From NCBI GenBank assembly GCA_003427395.1, contig BFEA01000234.1, forward strand, positions 504,522 through 547,289: a stretch of 42,768 nucleotides of DNA, written 5' to 3'. The DNA is from Chara braunii. Lineage: Eukaryota > Streptophyta > Charophyceae > Charales > Characeae. Positions 19,968 to 29,427 of the stretch are shown here, piece by piece. A program made the translations under genes and the position numbers. Below the pieces are notes generated by a model. The model worked only from the letters and a program-made list of their open reading frames with translations, was not told the origin of the DNA and made no database searches. The first letter of the stretch is position 1; each line of letters opens with the position of its first letter.

Positions 19968-21265
19968 CTAAGAGAAAACGGAACTACTGGTGCGAACAGA
20001 AAAGACAGTTGCTATCATCTGGGACTCAGCGGGGCTGATCATCTCCGTTTCTTTAGTTTCGGCGTCAGTCTCTGAACCAACCGAAGTCGGTTTCACAGTT
20101 AGTCCTGTTAGATCCGTCATTTCTTGCATTAGATTCGGCACATCACTTACCGGTGCTTCCGCTTCTTGTTTAATCAAGGTGATGGTGGCTCCTGTCGTTA
20201 GTAATGATCGGGGTGGGAAAACAGAAATGTCCAAATACTGTTTCGTTTGCTGATAACGTGTTCGTAAGGAAAGAGCTCTCTCGTACAAAGTGCGAGGGGG
20301 TTCCAAATCATCAACCAGATCGGAAACTTGTAATATGGGTTCCCCGAGGAGGACAGAAGGACTGACCTGGGTTGTTAGAGGCGTGAATGTACTGTCTTCA
20401 GAATCCAAGTGGAAGCTTCGAGCGATGTTGGGGCACACTCGAAATTTTTCGGGGGTTTCATGTTCGAAAAGTTCAACCAGATGCTTCCATTCCTCTTTAC
20501 TGGGCATCTCTTTTTCGTATTCTCGTTCCCTGATTCCATCCCCGAGGTGCGAGGAGGAGCATTCCTCGGGATCAATGTATCGGATCATCCCTATTTGGAG
20601 TGAGTTAGGAACCCGCAAGGGACCAGTCTGAGGCTTTCCCCCAGTCTGTGTGAGCACCAATTGTTTCGAATCGAAATGCAGACGTGCGCCCACCGCGATT
20701 GCCCAAGGCAATCCCAATAATACAGAGTAGGAACGTACATCTATTACAAGTGCGTTAACAAGGACGTGTACTCGACTCACTTTTACAGCTACGTTCTCGA
20801 TAATGCCTATGATGTTCATTACTTCCTCGTTGGCAGAGACATAGTTGTCTTTGTTGATTGAGGAAGAATGGATCCAAGTCATCCTGTTTTTTTAACAGTC
20901 TCCAATGATATGGCCACTGCGGAAGACCCTGTGTCGATTAGGGCATTAAACGACTTACCCCAAACTTCACAGTCAAATTCCGCGCTTTTCCATAGTACCG
21001 GTCGAGCTCGTACGAAGTGATCCTTTTCTGCTAAAGAGATCGCTGCTATACGTGCGGCTTCGGGTTCAGGTTCTTTTGTGTCTCGCTCGAGGGGTGCAAC
21101 CTCCTCACCTTCTTCCTTCTTCTTCAACATCCGTTGTACGCGCTGATAGGTGAAGCGTTTTTGATTTTTCTGACAATGTTGTAACAGTTTATCGTTCGCT
21201 GTTTCAGATATCGTGAGCAGATGTCCCACTGGGATGGACACGCGAATGTCTAGTTGCTTGAGCAT
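19968..21265 (-). pseudogene. Ty3/gypsy aspartic protease region in two frames
   Basis: The first frame (21265-20879) begins MLKQLDIRVSIPVGHLL, the linker before proteases of this clade, and contains the active-site triad in FNALIDTGSSAVAIS. It ends in TGA, overlapping the ATG of the next frame (ATGA at 20879-20882). That frame carries the second half of the fold (ALVIDVRSYSVLLGLPWAIA) and a hydrophilic linker to 19968. The switch comes just after an A7 run on the minus strand. It could be decay or a recoding event; the A run is not in the standard -1 heptamer phase. Confidence 0.75.
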
Positions 21266-21267
21266 TT

Positions 21268-22612
21268 TCAGTACATCAATATCCCTGTCCGAAACTGTGG
21301 TCGAGGATTGGACTCACGATCGACCCATTCGATATCATCTTGGGCCGATCGGATTGCTCCGATCATTCTGGCAAGATTGAGATACTCGAGGGGATCGACC
21401 ACGTCAGCAGCGTCAGAGGAAGAGGCCCCTGATGTTGACGCCATTATCGTCGAAGGGGAAGACTGTTCTGGAGCATATGCTACGGCCTCTCCTCCCTGGT
21501 CCATGTCCATCAGAGCGGCCACTTGTCCTTGATTAAGGGCGACTGGGGCCGCAGCAGGGGGAGGCTGATTACGTTTTGGCTGCGGACAGTCCCGGGCAAA
21601 ATGCCCGGGCTGTTTGCAGTTGAAACACTCGATCTTTCCTGCCGGATTAGCTAGAAGGGGAAACTGAAGGGTGAATCCGGGAGCAGGTGGAGCAGGTAAG
21701 AGCGGAAATGATACAGGGGTAGGTCGGGCCGGAGCCGGGTTAGGCTTAATGAGACGGCTCATTATCTGCTCCATCTGTTTCCATATAAGCCGCCTGCATT
21801 TGGATCAGGTTACTCATCTATTCGGACTGCTTAGTAGTGGTCGTGTGGATCATCTAGGCAAGATGCAAATCGGTTATAGCTGGCGAGGGGGGTTCAGATG
21901 GGGTTCCGCTTCTAACGGCTGTGATTGGTTGATTCACCGGGGGACAGGGGGAAGAAGCAGCCGGGATATCAGAGACGATTCCGCTAGGAAGGTCGTGATC
22001 GGGGCGGGGATAAAACCGTTTGACCGCCTGTAGCCAAGATCACCTCTTGGCCATTACATCCCGTATGGTATTTGTAATATCCTCGTCTCCCTGGCTGATA
22101 TATTTTTTTGTATCAGCCAAGTCTAGCTCCAACGCTTTAGTGATGATAGCCGACAACTGGGTTGTTTTTGGTGGAACCTTTTTCTGCAGTTTCCCTTTCA
22201 AGGTCGGACTTCGAAGGTGATCAATAAACAAGTCTCGAGCGGAATTCTCGTCTCGCCCGGATTTATCCAATGTGGTTTGAAATCGATCAACGAAATCGGG
22301 TAACAGTTCCCCTCATCCTTGGGGTCAATTTTTGAGCACGAACCAGTCGGCATCTTCACTAACCGTATCGAATCGAGCCAAGAATGCACGCTTAAAAGTC
22401 TCATAATCTACCCATGTATGCTTTCTGAACCAGTCGTGCGAGGTATTGCGGAGTAGCAATGCCAGAACACGGGGAAAATCCGTTGCGCTGTAGTTTTGAG
22501 CTTCGACAGCTTCCAGCCAAGCCTCGGGATGGGTATGGTTGGGAAAGAAGGGGAAGGGGGCAGGGATGCTAACGATCACCCTAGTACTGTCCACCATTGG
22601 TATTGCTGGCAC
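21268..22612 (-). pseudogene. Ty3/gypsy gag region
   Basis: The retrotransposon gag domain is visible in frame 22612-22325 (PEAWLEAVEAQNYSATDFPR, WVDYETFKRAFLARFD). It continues after a frameshift near 22315 in the frame containing LFIDHLRSPTLKGKLQKKV (to 22040). The nucleocapsid zinc knuckle CFNCKQPGHFARDC (CCHC type) lies in the frame 21774-21268. The part between 22040 and 21774 is broken, and a further shift near 21300 separates gag from the protease linker. Confidence 0.8.
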
Positions 22613-22708
22613 AACCGCACTAGACTGAGACCTGGTTACGGGGCGATCTCGACGAGCTAGTTGAGGGTCTCTCCTACCTCTCGCCAGTTGGACTTGCTAT
22701 CATCACAA

Positions 22709-22722
22709 CCGACACGTGTCGG
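22709..22722. repeat. 14-bp perfect palindrome beside the primer binding site
   Basis: CCGACACGTGTCGG is its own reverse complement and overlaps the first two bases of the primer-binding site. Its centre is a G-box (CACGTG). It would form a small stem in the retrotransposon RNA leader. Confidence 0.8.
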
Positions 22723-22733
22723 CTCCGATACCA
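22721..22733 (-). promoter_or_regulatory. Primer binding site, initiator-Met tRNA type
   Basis: The minus strand reads TGGTATCGGAGCC, one base different from the plant retrotransposon consensus TGGTATCAGAGCC that pairs with the 3' end of initiator tRNA-Met. It lies about 110 bp upstream of the gag frame, as expected. The end of the 5' LTR should be just to the right, but no clear LTR end is visible. Confidence 0.75.
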
Positions 22734-22734
22734 A

Positions 22735-25389
22735 CCTCACGCCCTGTGCTGTCTTCCGTTCGGAGTGTTAGTCATGCGGAAAGAGGCCCAGAAAAACAGC
22801 AAGATACGGTGTGCCAAGGATTTTTGGAAATTGAGTGTGGGGACACAGACGGAACTGAAATCCCCCGTGTTGGTCCAATGGAGCAAGTTGGTTAGTTTCG
22901 TGCGTCGCGGAATGCGCGCACGGACGTGGCGCGAAAACAGAAAACACCCAAATTCAATCCTAGAAATACTGTCGGGCTTCCCACGGGGCTACCACCCGTC
23001 GTTTGGAGCAAAAAGGTTTTGGCACGCTTCGCGTGTCTCGTTTCCGTATCAAATCTCGTCGTCGCTCGCTGGTGAGTTCCGAGTCCGACGTGGATGGTCT
23101 CAGCCGCGTGGCTCTTTCTTTATGCTCGTCTTCACTCCGCACACGGTAGTGGAAACCCCAGGACTCGTAGCACTCAAAACGTTGACATTCGGTGCACAGA
23201 GTGCGCGACCAGTGGGGTTTTACTGCCGTCCACGGAATGACGAAAATACCGAGTAAGGTGGGAAGTGCGTATCGATAATAACAAAGCCCGCATCTACGAA
23301 TCCAAAACAACGATTTTCGGGAGGGAAGTAATACTGTTCGTCGATTCGTGCAACGACTTCTCGTACGTCCCACTCGCATACACGTGTCCTTTTCTCACTG
23401 TAAGGAAAATATCGCGTTGGGATGGGAGATACGGGAGGCTGGCGCCCAGTCGAAGGATGCTTGTCAATCCACATATCCATCAATCACAAACATCCCGAGA
23501 CGTCATCAAAAACAGAAATCATTTGCGCAACCCTGAATCAATTCTTCTTGGCATGAGAGAGAGAGAGGGAGCAAACACAGATCAGCTTGATCACGCATAT
23601 GACTATGGGTTCGATCAGCCCGACACAACGTTGGTTCCTGGGCGCCTTGTTTCTCAGGGCCGCCTCGTGACTCGGTTGCTGATGTCGTGCATCATAAGGC
23701 AGATGGCATGCGCAATGTAAACAGAGCTACGGATCTAAACACTCTTGTATTCTCGAGTAAAATTCCGACGACAATCGTCTAATCAACAAAAGAGTCACTC
23801 ATTCCCTACATGCATTCACTGTGGAAGGTGCAAAAATGAGACGTGCACAGGAAAAGATGGATCGCATCACTCAGTTCACATGCATCCACCGTTCACAAGA
23901 CAAGAAAACAGGGTCCTTGTGTAGGAGGATTACCCAGGAAACTAATGGAAGAGTTCCGGAAGAAGTTCCTTCACACAAAATGCCGACTCATTTCCATTCA
24001 AGAGCGGGACAATCATTCAGACGCATCATCATTCAAGAGGAGAGAGAGAGAGAGAGAGCGGGAGAGAGAGAGTCAAATAGAAGATGACAAGGTCCGAAAA
24101 GAGAAAAGTTCGGCGTCGCCGCCTTACATTCACGCCAAGGGTAACAATCCGCAACTAAGGCGCATTCGCCGTTAATTCCACTATGGCCCCGGGCCATTTG
24201 CTCACTCAACTCCAATTATCAACCCTCATATCCGCACCGACGATCCCGGCCGTCGCATGCTAACTTCCACCACTACGATCGTCACCCCGCTGTCGTAAAC
24301 TCGACACGATTCGCCCGGAACCCACAGTCCTTCGTAGCGATCAAGCGCGCAACCGGCCAGCCTATCGTCAGCCCGACAGGACTTTCCGACTCGCATCAAT
24401 CCACTCTGCCTAGCCACTGCTTCCCGGAAGCTGGCTTAGGAATTGAGAAAGTAAGAGAGATTTGCGGGCGCGCTTGCGGGTTTTATAGTTGCGAGAAAGG
24501 AGATAGAAGGGGGAGAGAACGACGAGAAGGCGGGGGTGTAGGAGGAGAAGGAGGAGAAGACTTTGAGAAGAGTGCTCCGAGAACGCCATGTTGATCCCTC
24601 GGAACTCAATGTTCAACCAATCAGATCTGTCGCGCGATAGGTAGGTCCTATCGATCCACGCACTTGATTGGCGAGCGGGAGTTATCGGGGGATCGATTGG
24701 GCGTCGTACGCCAGGCTCAGAGGGTGAGAAGAGAAAAGGCGTGAGAGGTGGCGCAAGACGGGTCCAAGATTCAGATGGTCAAGAAAGGGAAATGGGCGCG
24801 CGAAAGCAAGGTGGGAGAGAGAGAGGGAGAAGGAAAAACAGTTACGGGGAGAGAGAAAAAGGAGGGAGAAGGGAAGGGAGGCGCGGGAGGGAGCGATGCG
24901 GGGGACAGAGAGGAAGAAGCTTTTGCATGCACGGCGCCATCAACAAAAAAAGAAAAGGGCACCGAAACAGTTACAGCTTGCTTCTATTCCAATTCAAAAA
25001 TTGAAACCACCATATCCGCGCGCGAAAAAACGATGCGGGAAAAAATCCTACGCCTATTCATATTTACGCAAAATTCCGAGAGTTTTCCCCGACGCGCCCA
25101 AGAACATTTACACACCCAAAAAGGACACGTTGAAGTTCCGCTTATCCTGGAGTTCCCAACTACCGAGCCCAATTCCCAGCGCGCTTGCTAAGGCGCGCGC
25201 AATTTCCCATGTATTTCCCGACTTTGCAAAAGAAAAAACAGAACTCAGCAGCCGAAAAAGCTCTCAAAAAAAAAAGGAGAATGCAGCACCCGAAAGCAAG
25301 AAATCAAAACGGGGTTTTTCCTGGGTTGGTAAGATACAAGCAAAAGGAAGGGTACAAGATAGCATGGGTTCGTGAAGTGGTTCGTCACA
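22735..25389. other. No recognised gene; possible LTR remnant and simple repeats
   Basis: This 2.6-kb stretch may include the 5' LTR of the gypsy element, but no partner copy is found in the window. Contents seen are short (GA)n tracts near 23560 and 24036-24072, a 7-bp hairpin CGATAGGTAGGTCCTATCG near 24636, and ATTGG/CCAAT motifs near 24614, 24668 and 24697. Purine-rich GGGAGAGAG DNA at 24780-24910 yields spurious charged frames. None of the frames carries a recognisable domain. Confidence 0.5.
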
Positions 25390-25733
25390 TGTGCGCGTCC
25401 CCATGGGCCCAACGGTGCAGCGCACACGCCAACTGTTGTGCCAATGGCAACAGACGTTGATAATTCGTCGTCTGTTTCGTCAAATGGGGAGGCAGCTTCC
25501 GCAACAAACGGTTGAACTTTGAACGCTTCATTCGCAGCAGAGTGGAGTCGTAGTCGCCCCCTGCATCGTTTTCGATTTCCAAATCCTTCCACAACCCTGC
25601 AGACCTCATCACCCACCATCACGGCGGTTTCCGTGCACTGATATCTTTCACTTCGATAATTGCAGGTCATTGCCATGAAACATCTTTGCACGTCGTTGGA
25701 ATTGTCAATCATCCTCCGCCTTTTCCCCATGCC
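25390..25733 (-). pseudogene. HARBI1-like transposase N-terminal fragment (left arm)
   Basis: The minus-strand frame reads GLWKDLEIENDAGG, RMKRSKFNRLLRKLPPHLTK, QTTNYQRLLPLAQQLACALH and RWAHGDAH. This matches the conserved HARBI1 N-terminal pattern: a helix containing F and L, then PHxxKQxTNxRxPL and ALYRWAHGE. It stops before the DDE part and needs a frame change from the upstream MGKRRRMIDN segment. It is a remnant of a different Harbinger lineage from the one at 6096. Confidence 0.65.
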
Positions 25734-25910
25734 CCAATAAGATCCCTTTCGTGTCTAATACCTTAACAAAATTGCACACAAGGTTTATGAAGCCCTTAAG
25801 GACCTCCCTTCGAACGGCCAGAACTACCCCACTATACACGTATCTAAACACCCGAAACGACCCGGGCGGGGGGGGGGGGGGGTTCTTTTCAGGTGTAACA
25901 GTTTAAATAC

Positions 25911-26192
25911 GTGCTTAGTGGGGATCTTTTTCAACAAACAAGAGATGTCAGGAGAAGGATAACGGAATTTTGCAAGGACTGGCTGGGAGGGGAAAGGGAA
26001 GGGTGGATTGCAAAAGTAGTATGGGGCGGGGATCAAGAGGATGGGTTAAAAAACTTAGAAGAAGTAAGGGACTACAGGCTGGTTTTCAAGGATTGGACTA
26101 ACATTGAGGCCTCGTTCCCATTACGCCCCCCCACGGAGTTCCCGGACCCCTTCCCCCCCCATGCCCTGTCACTGGCAGAGATCCTGGCCTGA
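25911..26192 (+). CDS. Unrecognised frame in the inverted-repeat spacer
   Basis: A 93-residue frame with protein-like composition: DVRRRITEFCKDWLGGER, LKNLEEVRDYRLVFKDW and a proline-rich end (LRPPTEFPDPFPPHALS). No domain is recognised. It sits between the two Harbinger arms, so it could be captured host sequence or part of an unknown element gene. The next frame (26256-26552) is Ser/Asp/Gln-rich with repeats of GDRQQVGDD and may continue it. Confidence 0.25.
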   Translation: MLSGDLFQQTRDVRRRITEFCKDWLGGEREGWIAKVVWGGDQEDGLKNLEEVRDYRLVFKDWTNIEASFPLRPPTEFPDPFPPHALSLAEILA

Positions 26193-26776
26193 GCGACAAA
26201 TGATATCCTGTCCTTTCCCCGCCCACCTGACACCTACCTGACACCTGCCTCCCCCATGTTTCCTGACTCATTCATCCCTGGCCACGCGAGGAACCCCTCC
26301 CTGGAGCCCCCTGGGGAGGATCCCGCTCGCTCATCAGATGCAGACAGCAGGGACAGTCAGCAAGTTGGTGACAGCGGGGACAGGCAGCAAGTCGGCGACG
26401 ACAGCCAGCAAACCCAACCAAGAGTGTTGGGGGTTTCAACCATGAGCAGGTTACTACCAGTATGGATGACAAGTGCAGATGATAGTCGCAGTTTCAAGCA
26501 AGCAGGGATAGTCCCTACTAATAGGTCAGACAGGCAAATGGTTCGTCAATAGGAGAAAGCAGCAGCTGGCTCACAGTATCAGTCCCGAATTTCCCATCTG
26601 GCGCCCTTCCTTGGAGGGTGAAGAGATAGAAAGGGAACAGCAGCAAGCACTTATGGTCCTGCTCAGTCAATCCCCTGCTTTTACAGGGCTATCAATGCTG
26701 GCAGCTCCCACAGTCACACACGGTCATTGGCTCCAACATTCTTCCAGCATTTTTCAATTTATTCCTCTCATGTAAT
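26193..26776. other. Low-complexity spacer without a recognised gene
   Basis: The stretch holds degenerate repeats of GACAGTCAGCAAGTTGGTGA (about 26350-26410) and a further frame (FVNRRKQQLAHSISPEFPIW) from about 26538 to 26770 that has no recognised domain. Confidence 0.4.
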
Positions 26777-26890
26777 GGGACGCTGGACCCGGTTTCCAAC
26801 AGGTGACGCTCCCCACCAATAGACGGAGCCTCCCCCTCCGGTGCTAGTGCTGTCTGCTCTTATCAGCAGCACTAGCACAGGAAAAAAAAA
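26777..26890 (+). repeat. Short A-tailed repeat, copy 4, with hairpin
   Basis: GGGACGCTGGACCCGGTTTC and the rest of the core (to about 26831) are followed by a perfect 12-bp stem, GTGCTAGTGCTG at 26841-26852 and CAGCACTAGCAC at 26867-26878, then A10. The core-hairpin-A order suggests a retroposed RNA with a structured 3' end. Confidence 0.8.
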
Positions 26891-26989
26891 AGGGGTAATT
26901 TTGGACGTTCAAAGGGGAGGTCCTTAAGGGCTACATAAACCTTCTGTGCAATTTTGTTAAGGTGTTAGACGCGAAAGAGATCTTTATGG

Positions 26990-27690
26990 GCCATGGGGAG
27001 AAGGCGGAGGATGATTGACAATGCAATTGCCGTGGTCCTCTCTTGCGTAAGGCAAATGGAGGAGGACGCTTGGAATGTCTTCAATGGGTTATGGGGTACA
27101 GATCCCTCTGTTGGCAATCCGACCAACAGTTTGGCGTTGGCATCATTCGGCGTGTGTGCAAACGGTTTCCGACGACATGCAAAGACGTTTCATGGCAATG
27201 GCCTGCAATTCAAGTTATCGAAGTCACAAATATCATTGAACGAAAACTGCTGCGAAGGTGGGTGATGCGGAGGTCCGCAGGGTTGTGGAAGGATTTGGAA
27301 ATCGAAGACGATGCAGAGGACGACCACTACTCCACTCTGCTGTGAATGAAGCGTTCGACGTTCAAAACGTTTTTTGCGGAAATTGTGTCCCCATTTGAGG
27401 AAACAGACAACTAATTATCGACGTCCGTTGCCACAGGTGCAGGAGTTGCCGTATGCGCTGCACCGTTGGTCCCATGGGGACGCACACTGCCACTCCACGA
27501 CCGCGTACAGGATGGGAAAGACAAGCGGGCTCCGTGCAGTCCGCGAGGTGTCCCAAGCCATCATTAATGTTATCCGGATGTTGTCCGATGAGCTTCTTAC
27601 GAGGAACGACATGCAAGAGTGCAGAAATTCAAGGCCTTGGGTTTCCCCATCCGGATGTTGTGCGATGAGGTTCTTACGCGGACAGGCCGT
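26990..27690 (+). pseudogene. HARBI1-like transposase N-terminal fragment (right arm)
   Basis: The segment starts at MGRRRRMIDN (26993) and passes through RSAGLWKDLEIEDDAEDD. After frame changes it reads KLCPHLRKQTTNYRRPLP, ALHRWSHGDAH and RMGKTSGLRAVREVSQAIIN. These correspond to the HARBI1 N-terminal region and the following helix that in intact copies leads into the catalytic domain. GLGFP near 27640 is the start of the GFPNCHG region, where similarity ends. Several shifts and stops make it a pseudogene. Confidence 0.65.
27572..27683 (+). repeat. Direct duplication, 77-bp offset
   Basis: ATCCGGATGTTGTCCGATGA at 27572 is repeated at 27649 with one change in the first 20 bases, and the match continues through CTTCTTACG to about 35 bp. 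It lies at the broken end of the Harbinger fragment. Positions 27690-27930 show no recognisable gene. Confidence 0.75.
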
Positions 27691-27931
27691 CGTCAGGAGT
27701 CGGTGAACGACTCCCCAAACCAGAATTCTCGCTGACTTCACCGTCTCTCCCATCAACGGGATTCACGTTCCCTCCAAAATCCCTCAGGTGGTCCAGGTTA
27801 ACGGTTTCTGTGTCCTCCTCGACTGAGTTTATGATGTCATACCACGCACGACGCAACAAGAAATTAAGCTTGTACCTTCGGCGCTGGGAGCAATTCATGT
27901 CCCAATAGCTGGTTCTCCAAATGTTCCTAAT

Positions 27932-28016
27932 GGGATGCTGGGCCCGGTTCCCAGCACGTGCGGCTCCCCACGAATAGATTGGAGCATTGGCCAAAAAAAA
28001 ACAAAAAAAAACAAAA
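27932..28016 (+). repeat. Short A-tailed repeat, copy 5
   Basis: GGGATGCTGGGCCCGGTTCC, CAGCACGTG and GCTCCCCACGAATAGATTGG, then AGCATTGGCC and an A-rich tail with single C interruptions from 27993. It is preceded by CCTAAT, similar to the TGTAAT before copy 4. Confidence 0.8.
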
Positions 28017-28068
28017 AGAAGAAAAAAAAAAAGAAAGAAGAAGATAGTCTGCTTTGATTTTTGTCACA

Positions 28069-28160
28069 GGTACCTTGAGGGCAGTGGTTGGTGCCCACCT
28101 CAGGGTATCAGTTGTCGGGCAGTCGTGGTTGGTACCTTGAGGGCAGTGGTTGGTGCCCAC
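28069..28160 (+). repeat. 30-bp direct repeat, 62-bp offset
   Basis: GGTACCTTGAGGGCAGTGGT plus TGGTGCCCAC occurs exactly at 28069-28098 and 28131-28160. Confidence 0.9.
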
Positions 28161-28236
28161 AACCGCTGCTAAGGTGGATTATCACTCACAGTGGGATCAG
28201 TTAGTGGATTCTGCAGACTGTTGAGGGTTCAGCCTC

Positions 28237-28275
28237 CTGATGAGTCGGTGAAACTCCGACGGAGCAATTTGTCAC
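28237..28275 (+). ncRNA. Hammerhead-ribozyme-like core, probably inactive
   Basis: CTGATGA (28237-28243) is followed by GTCGG, a 7-base loop and CCGAC (28244-28260), a perfect 5-bp stem II in exactly the hammerhead position. The next bases are GGAGC where the hammerhead core has GAAAC. CAATTTGTC after it could give a tiny stem III and a GUC cleavage site, but the flanks do not form a convincing stem I. Either a decayed ribozyme or a chance match. Confidence 0.3.
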
Positions 28276-28308
28276 CGCCCCTCGTTTGTTGTCCTCTTCT
28301 CCCTCTCT

Positions 28309-28327
28309 GCCTACGGTTACCGTAGGC
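28309..28327. repeat. Perfect short hairpin
   Basis: GCCTACGGTTACCGTAGGC, a 9-bp perfect inverted repeat around one base. It follows a pyrimidine-rich tract and precedes an AT-rich stretch (ATATATATGTATATAT). Confidence 0.85.
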
Positions 28328-28471
28328 ACCTCTGTTTGACAATATATATGTATATATCACAGGCACTGGCAGTTTATCCTCTGATGCAAACAGGGCAATC
28401 AATTCCGCTGCGACATGACTGGATTGTTCTCAGATGTGAAGCTAGATGATTGGATGTAGAAGTTTATGCAA

Positions 28472-28523
28472 GGGATGCTGGGCCCAGTTACCCGCAGGTG
28501 TAGCTCCCCATCCATGTACACAG
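28472..28523 (+). repeat. Short dispersed repeat, copy 6
   Basis: GGGATGCTGGGCCCAGTTAC, CCGCAGGTGTAGCTCCCCAT. More diverged than the others and without an adjacent A tail, although A12 occurs at about 28599-28610 after a hairpin. Confidence 0.7.
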
Positions 28524-28546
28524 AAGCCAAGGGTATGGGGTATATG

Positions 28547-28578
28547 CTATTGGGGGATGGTCATACCACCCCCAATAG
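28547..28578. repeat. Perfect 10-bp inverted repeat
   Basis: CTATTGGGGG at 28547-28556 and CCCCCAATAG at 28569-28578, with TGG/CCA extending the stem after one unpaired base. As in copy 4, a hairpin stands between the short repeat core and an A run. Confidence 0.8.
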
Positions 28579-28619
28579 TAGCACCTGCCACAACTGTTAA
28601 AAAAAAAAAAATTAGGTAA

Positions 28620-28896
28620 NNNNNNNNNNNNNNNNNNNNNNNNNNNNNNNNNNNNNNNNNNNNNNNNNNNNNNNNNNNNNNNNNNNNNNNNNNNNNNNNN
28701 NNNNNNNNNNNNNNNNNNNNNNNNNNNNNNNNNNNNNNNNNNNNNNNNNNNNNNNNNNNNNNNNNNNNNNNNNNNNNNNNNNNNNNNNNNNNNNNNNNNN
28801 NNNNNNNNNNNNNNNNNNNNNNNNNNNNNNNNNNNNNNNNNNNNNNNNNNNNNNNNNNNNNNNNNNNNNNNNNNNNNNNNNNNNNNNNNNNNNNNN
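28620..28896. other. Assembly gap (277 N)
   Basis: The sequence is unknown. It borders a (GA)n tract, which probably caused the gap; any reading frame across it is meaningless. Confidence 0.99.

Positions 28897-28959
<63 letters not shown>
28897..28959. repeat. (GA)n microsatellite
   Basis: About 31 GA units directly after the gap; the true length is unknown because the left side is missing. Confidence 0.95.
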
Positions 28960-28962
<3 letters not shown>

Positions 28963-29091
28963 AGCGAAAGAGGGCCTGTCACAGATTGCCTGGTCAAGAG
29001 TTTCACAGACTCATGAGGAGGCAGTGTGTATATATATAGGTATACTGTATGTCTATTTTTTTGGTGGCAATTCACAGTAATAGCATGTTTT

Positions 29092-29427
29092 GCGGCCTAA
29101 CTCAGTTGGTAAGGCTCGCAAGTGGCATTCAGGAGATTGTGGGTTCAATCCCCATTCAAGTTGGCCTCATGTACCTTCCTGGGCATGCTTGGCGCCCGCC
29201 ACCTAGAGATAGACCACTGGGTCCCCCGATCGGCATTGAGCAGAGTCTGCTGATGTTCGTAGCGGGGGGGACTACCACCTGAGGGGAGGCACAGGGATTG
29301 GTCCTGTTGGCATGGTTCCTGATGCTACCGGCTGTCCCCTAGCCGGTATCGCCCACCTGCAGGTCGGGAGCAGCCCCCGCATGTTCTCTCGTGAACACGG
29401 TTCTGGCTGCTACGGGGTTCCCGTATG
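29092..29427 (+). mobile_element. tRNA-derived SINE bordering the 72-bp satellite
   Basis: The head starts GCGGCCTAACTCAGTTGG (A box 29098-29109), with B box GGTTCAATCCC at 29142-29152. The body matches the SINE at 15512: GTACCTTCCTGGGC, GGCGCCCGCCACCTAGAGAT, CTGATGCTACCGG, CGGTATCGCCCACCTGC, GCATGTTCTCTCGTG and GCTACGGGGTTCCCGTA. After CCCGTATG the sequence runs straight into the first 72-bp satellite unit instead of the GGCCTGAAAGGCC tail of the other copies. There is a single copy of the internal segment that is duplicated at 15674. Confidence 0.88.

Larger units (their letters stand above)
18362..22733 (-). mobile_element. Ty3/gypsy LTR retrotransposon, decayed and incomplete
   Basis: From right to left on the minus strand come a tRNA-primer binding site, gag, protease, reverse transcriptase and RNase H. 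RT before RNase H without an intervening integrase is the Ty3/gypsy arrangement. No integrase or chromodomain is seen after the RNase H part, and LTR boundaries could not be identified on either side, so the 3' part has been lost. The coding region carries at least three frameshifts and one in-frame stop. It does not look able to move. Confidence 0.85.
25390..27490. repeat. Long inverted repeat, arms made of Harbinger fragments
   Basis: The left arm (25390-25808, minus) and the right arm (26915-27490, plus) are inverted copies. Both start with GGGAGGTCCTTAAGGGCT, continue with GTGCAATTTTGTTAAGGT and GGCGGAGGATGATTGACAAT, and run into transposase sequence. The left arm lacks about 145 bp present in the right. 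A 1.1-kb spacer separates the arms. A run of fifteen G (25868-25882) lies just inside the left arm. Confidence 0.8.

Noticed and set aside
24748-25191. 147-codon charged frame
   Set aside because: Arises from purine-rich GGGAGAGAG DNA; no domain and no convincing start.
28488-29075. 195-codon minus-strand frame
   Set aside because: It runs through the N gap and the (GA)n tract.
29092-29165. tRNA gene
   Set aside because: Same tRNA-like SINE head as at 15512; no proper cloverleaf or terminator.
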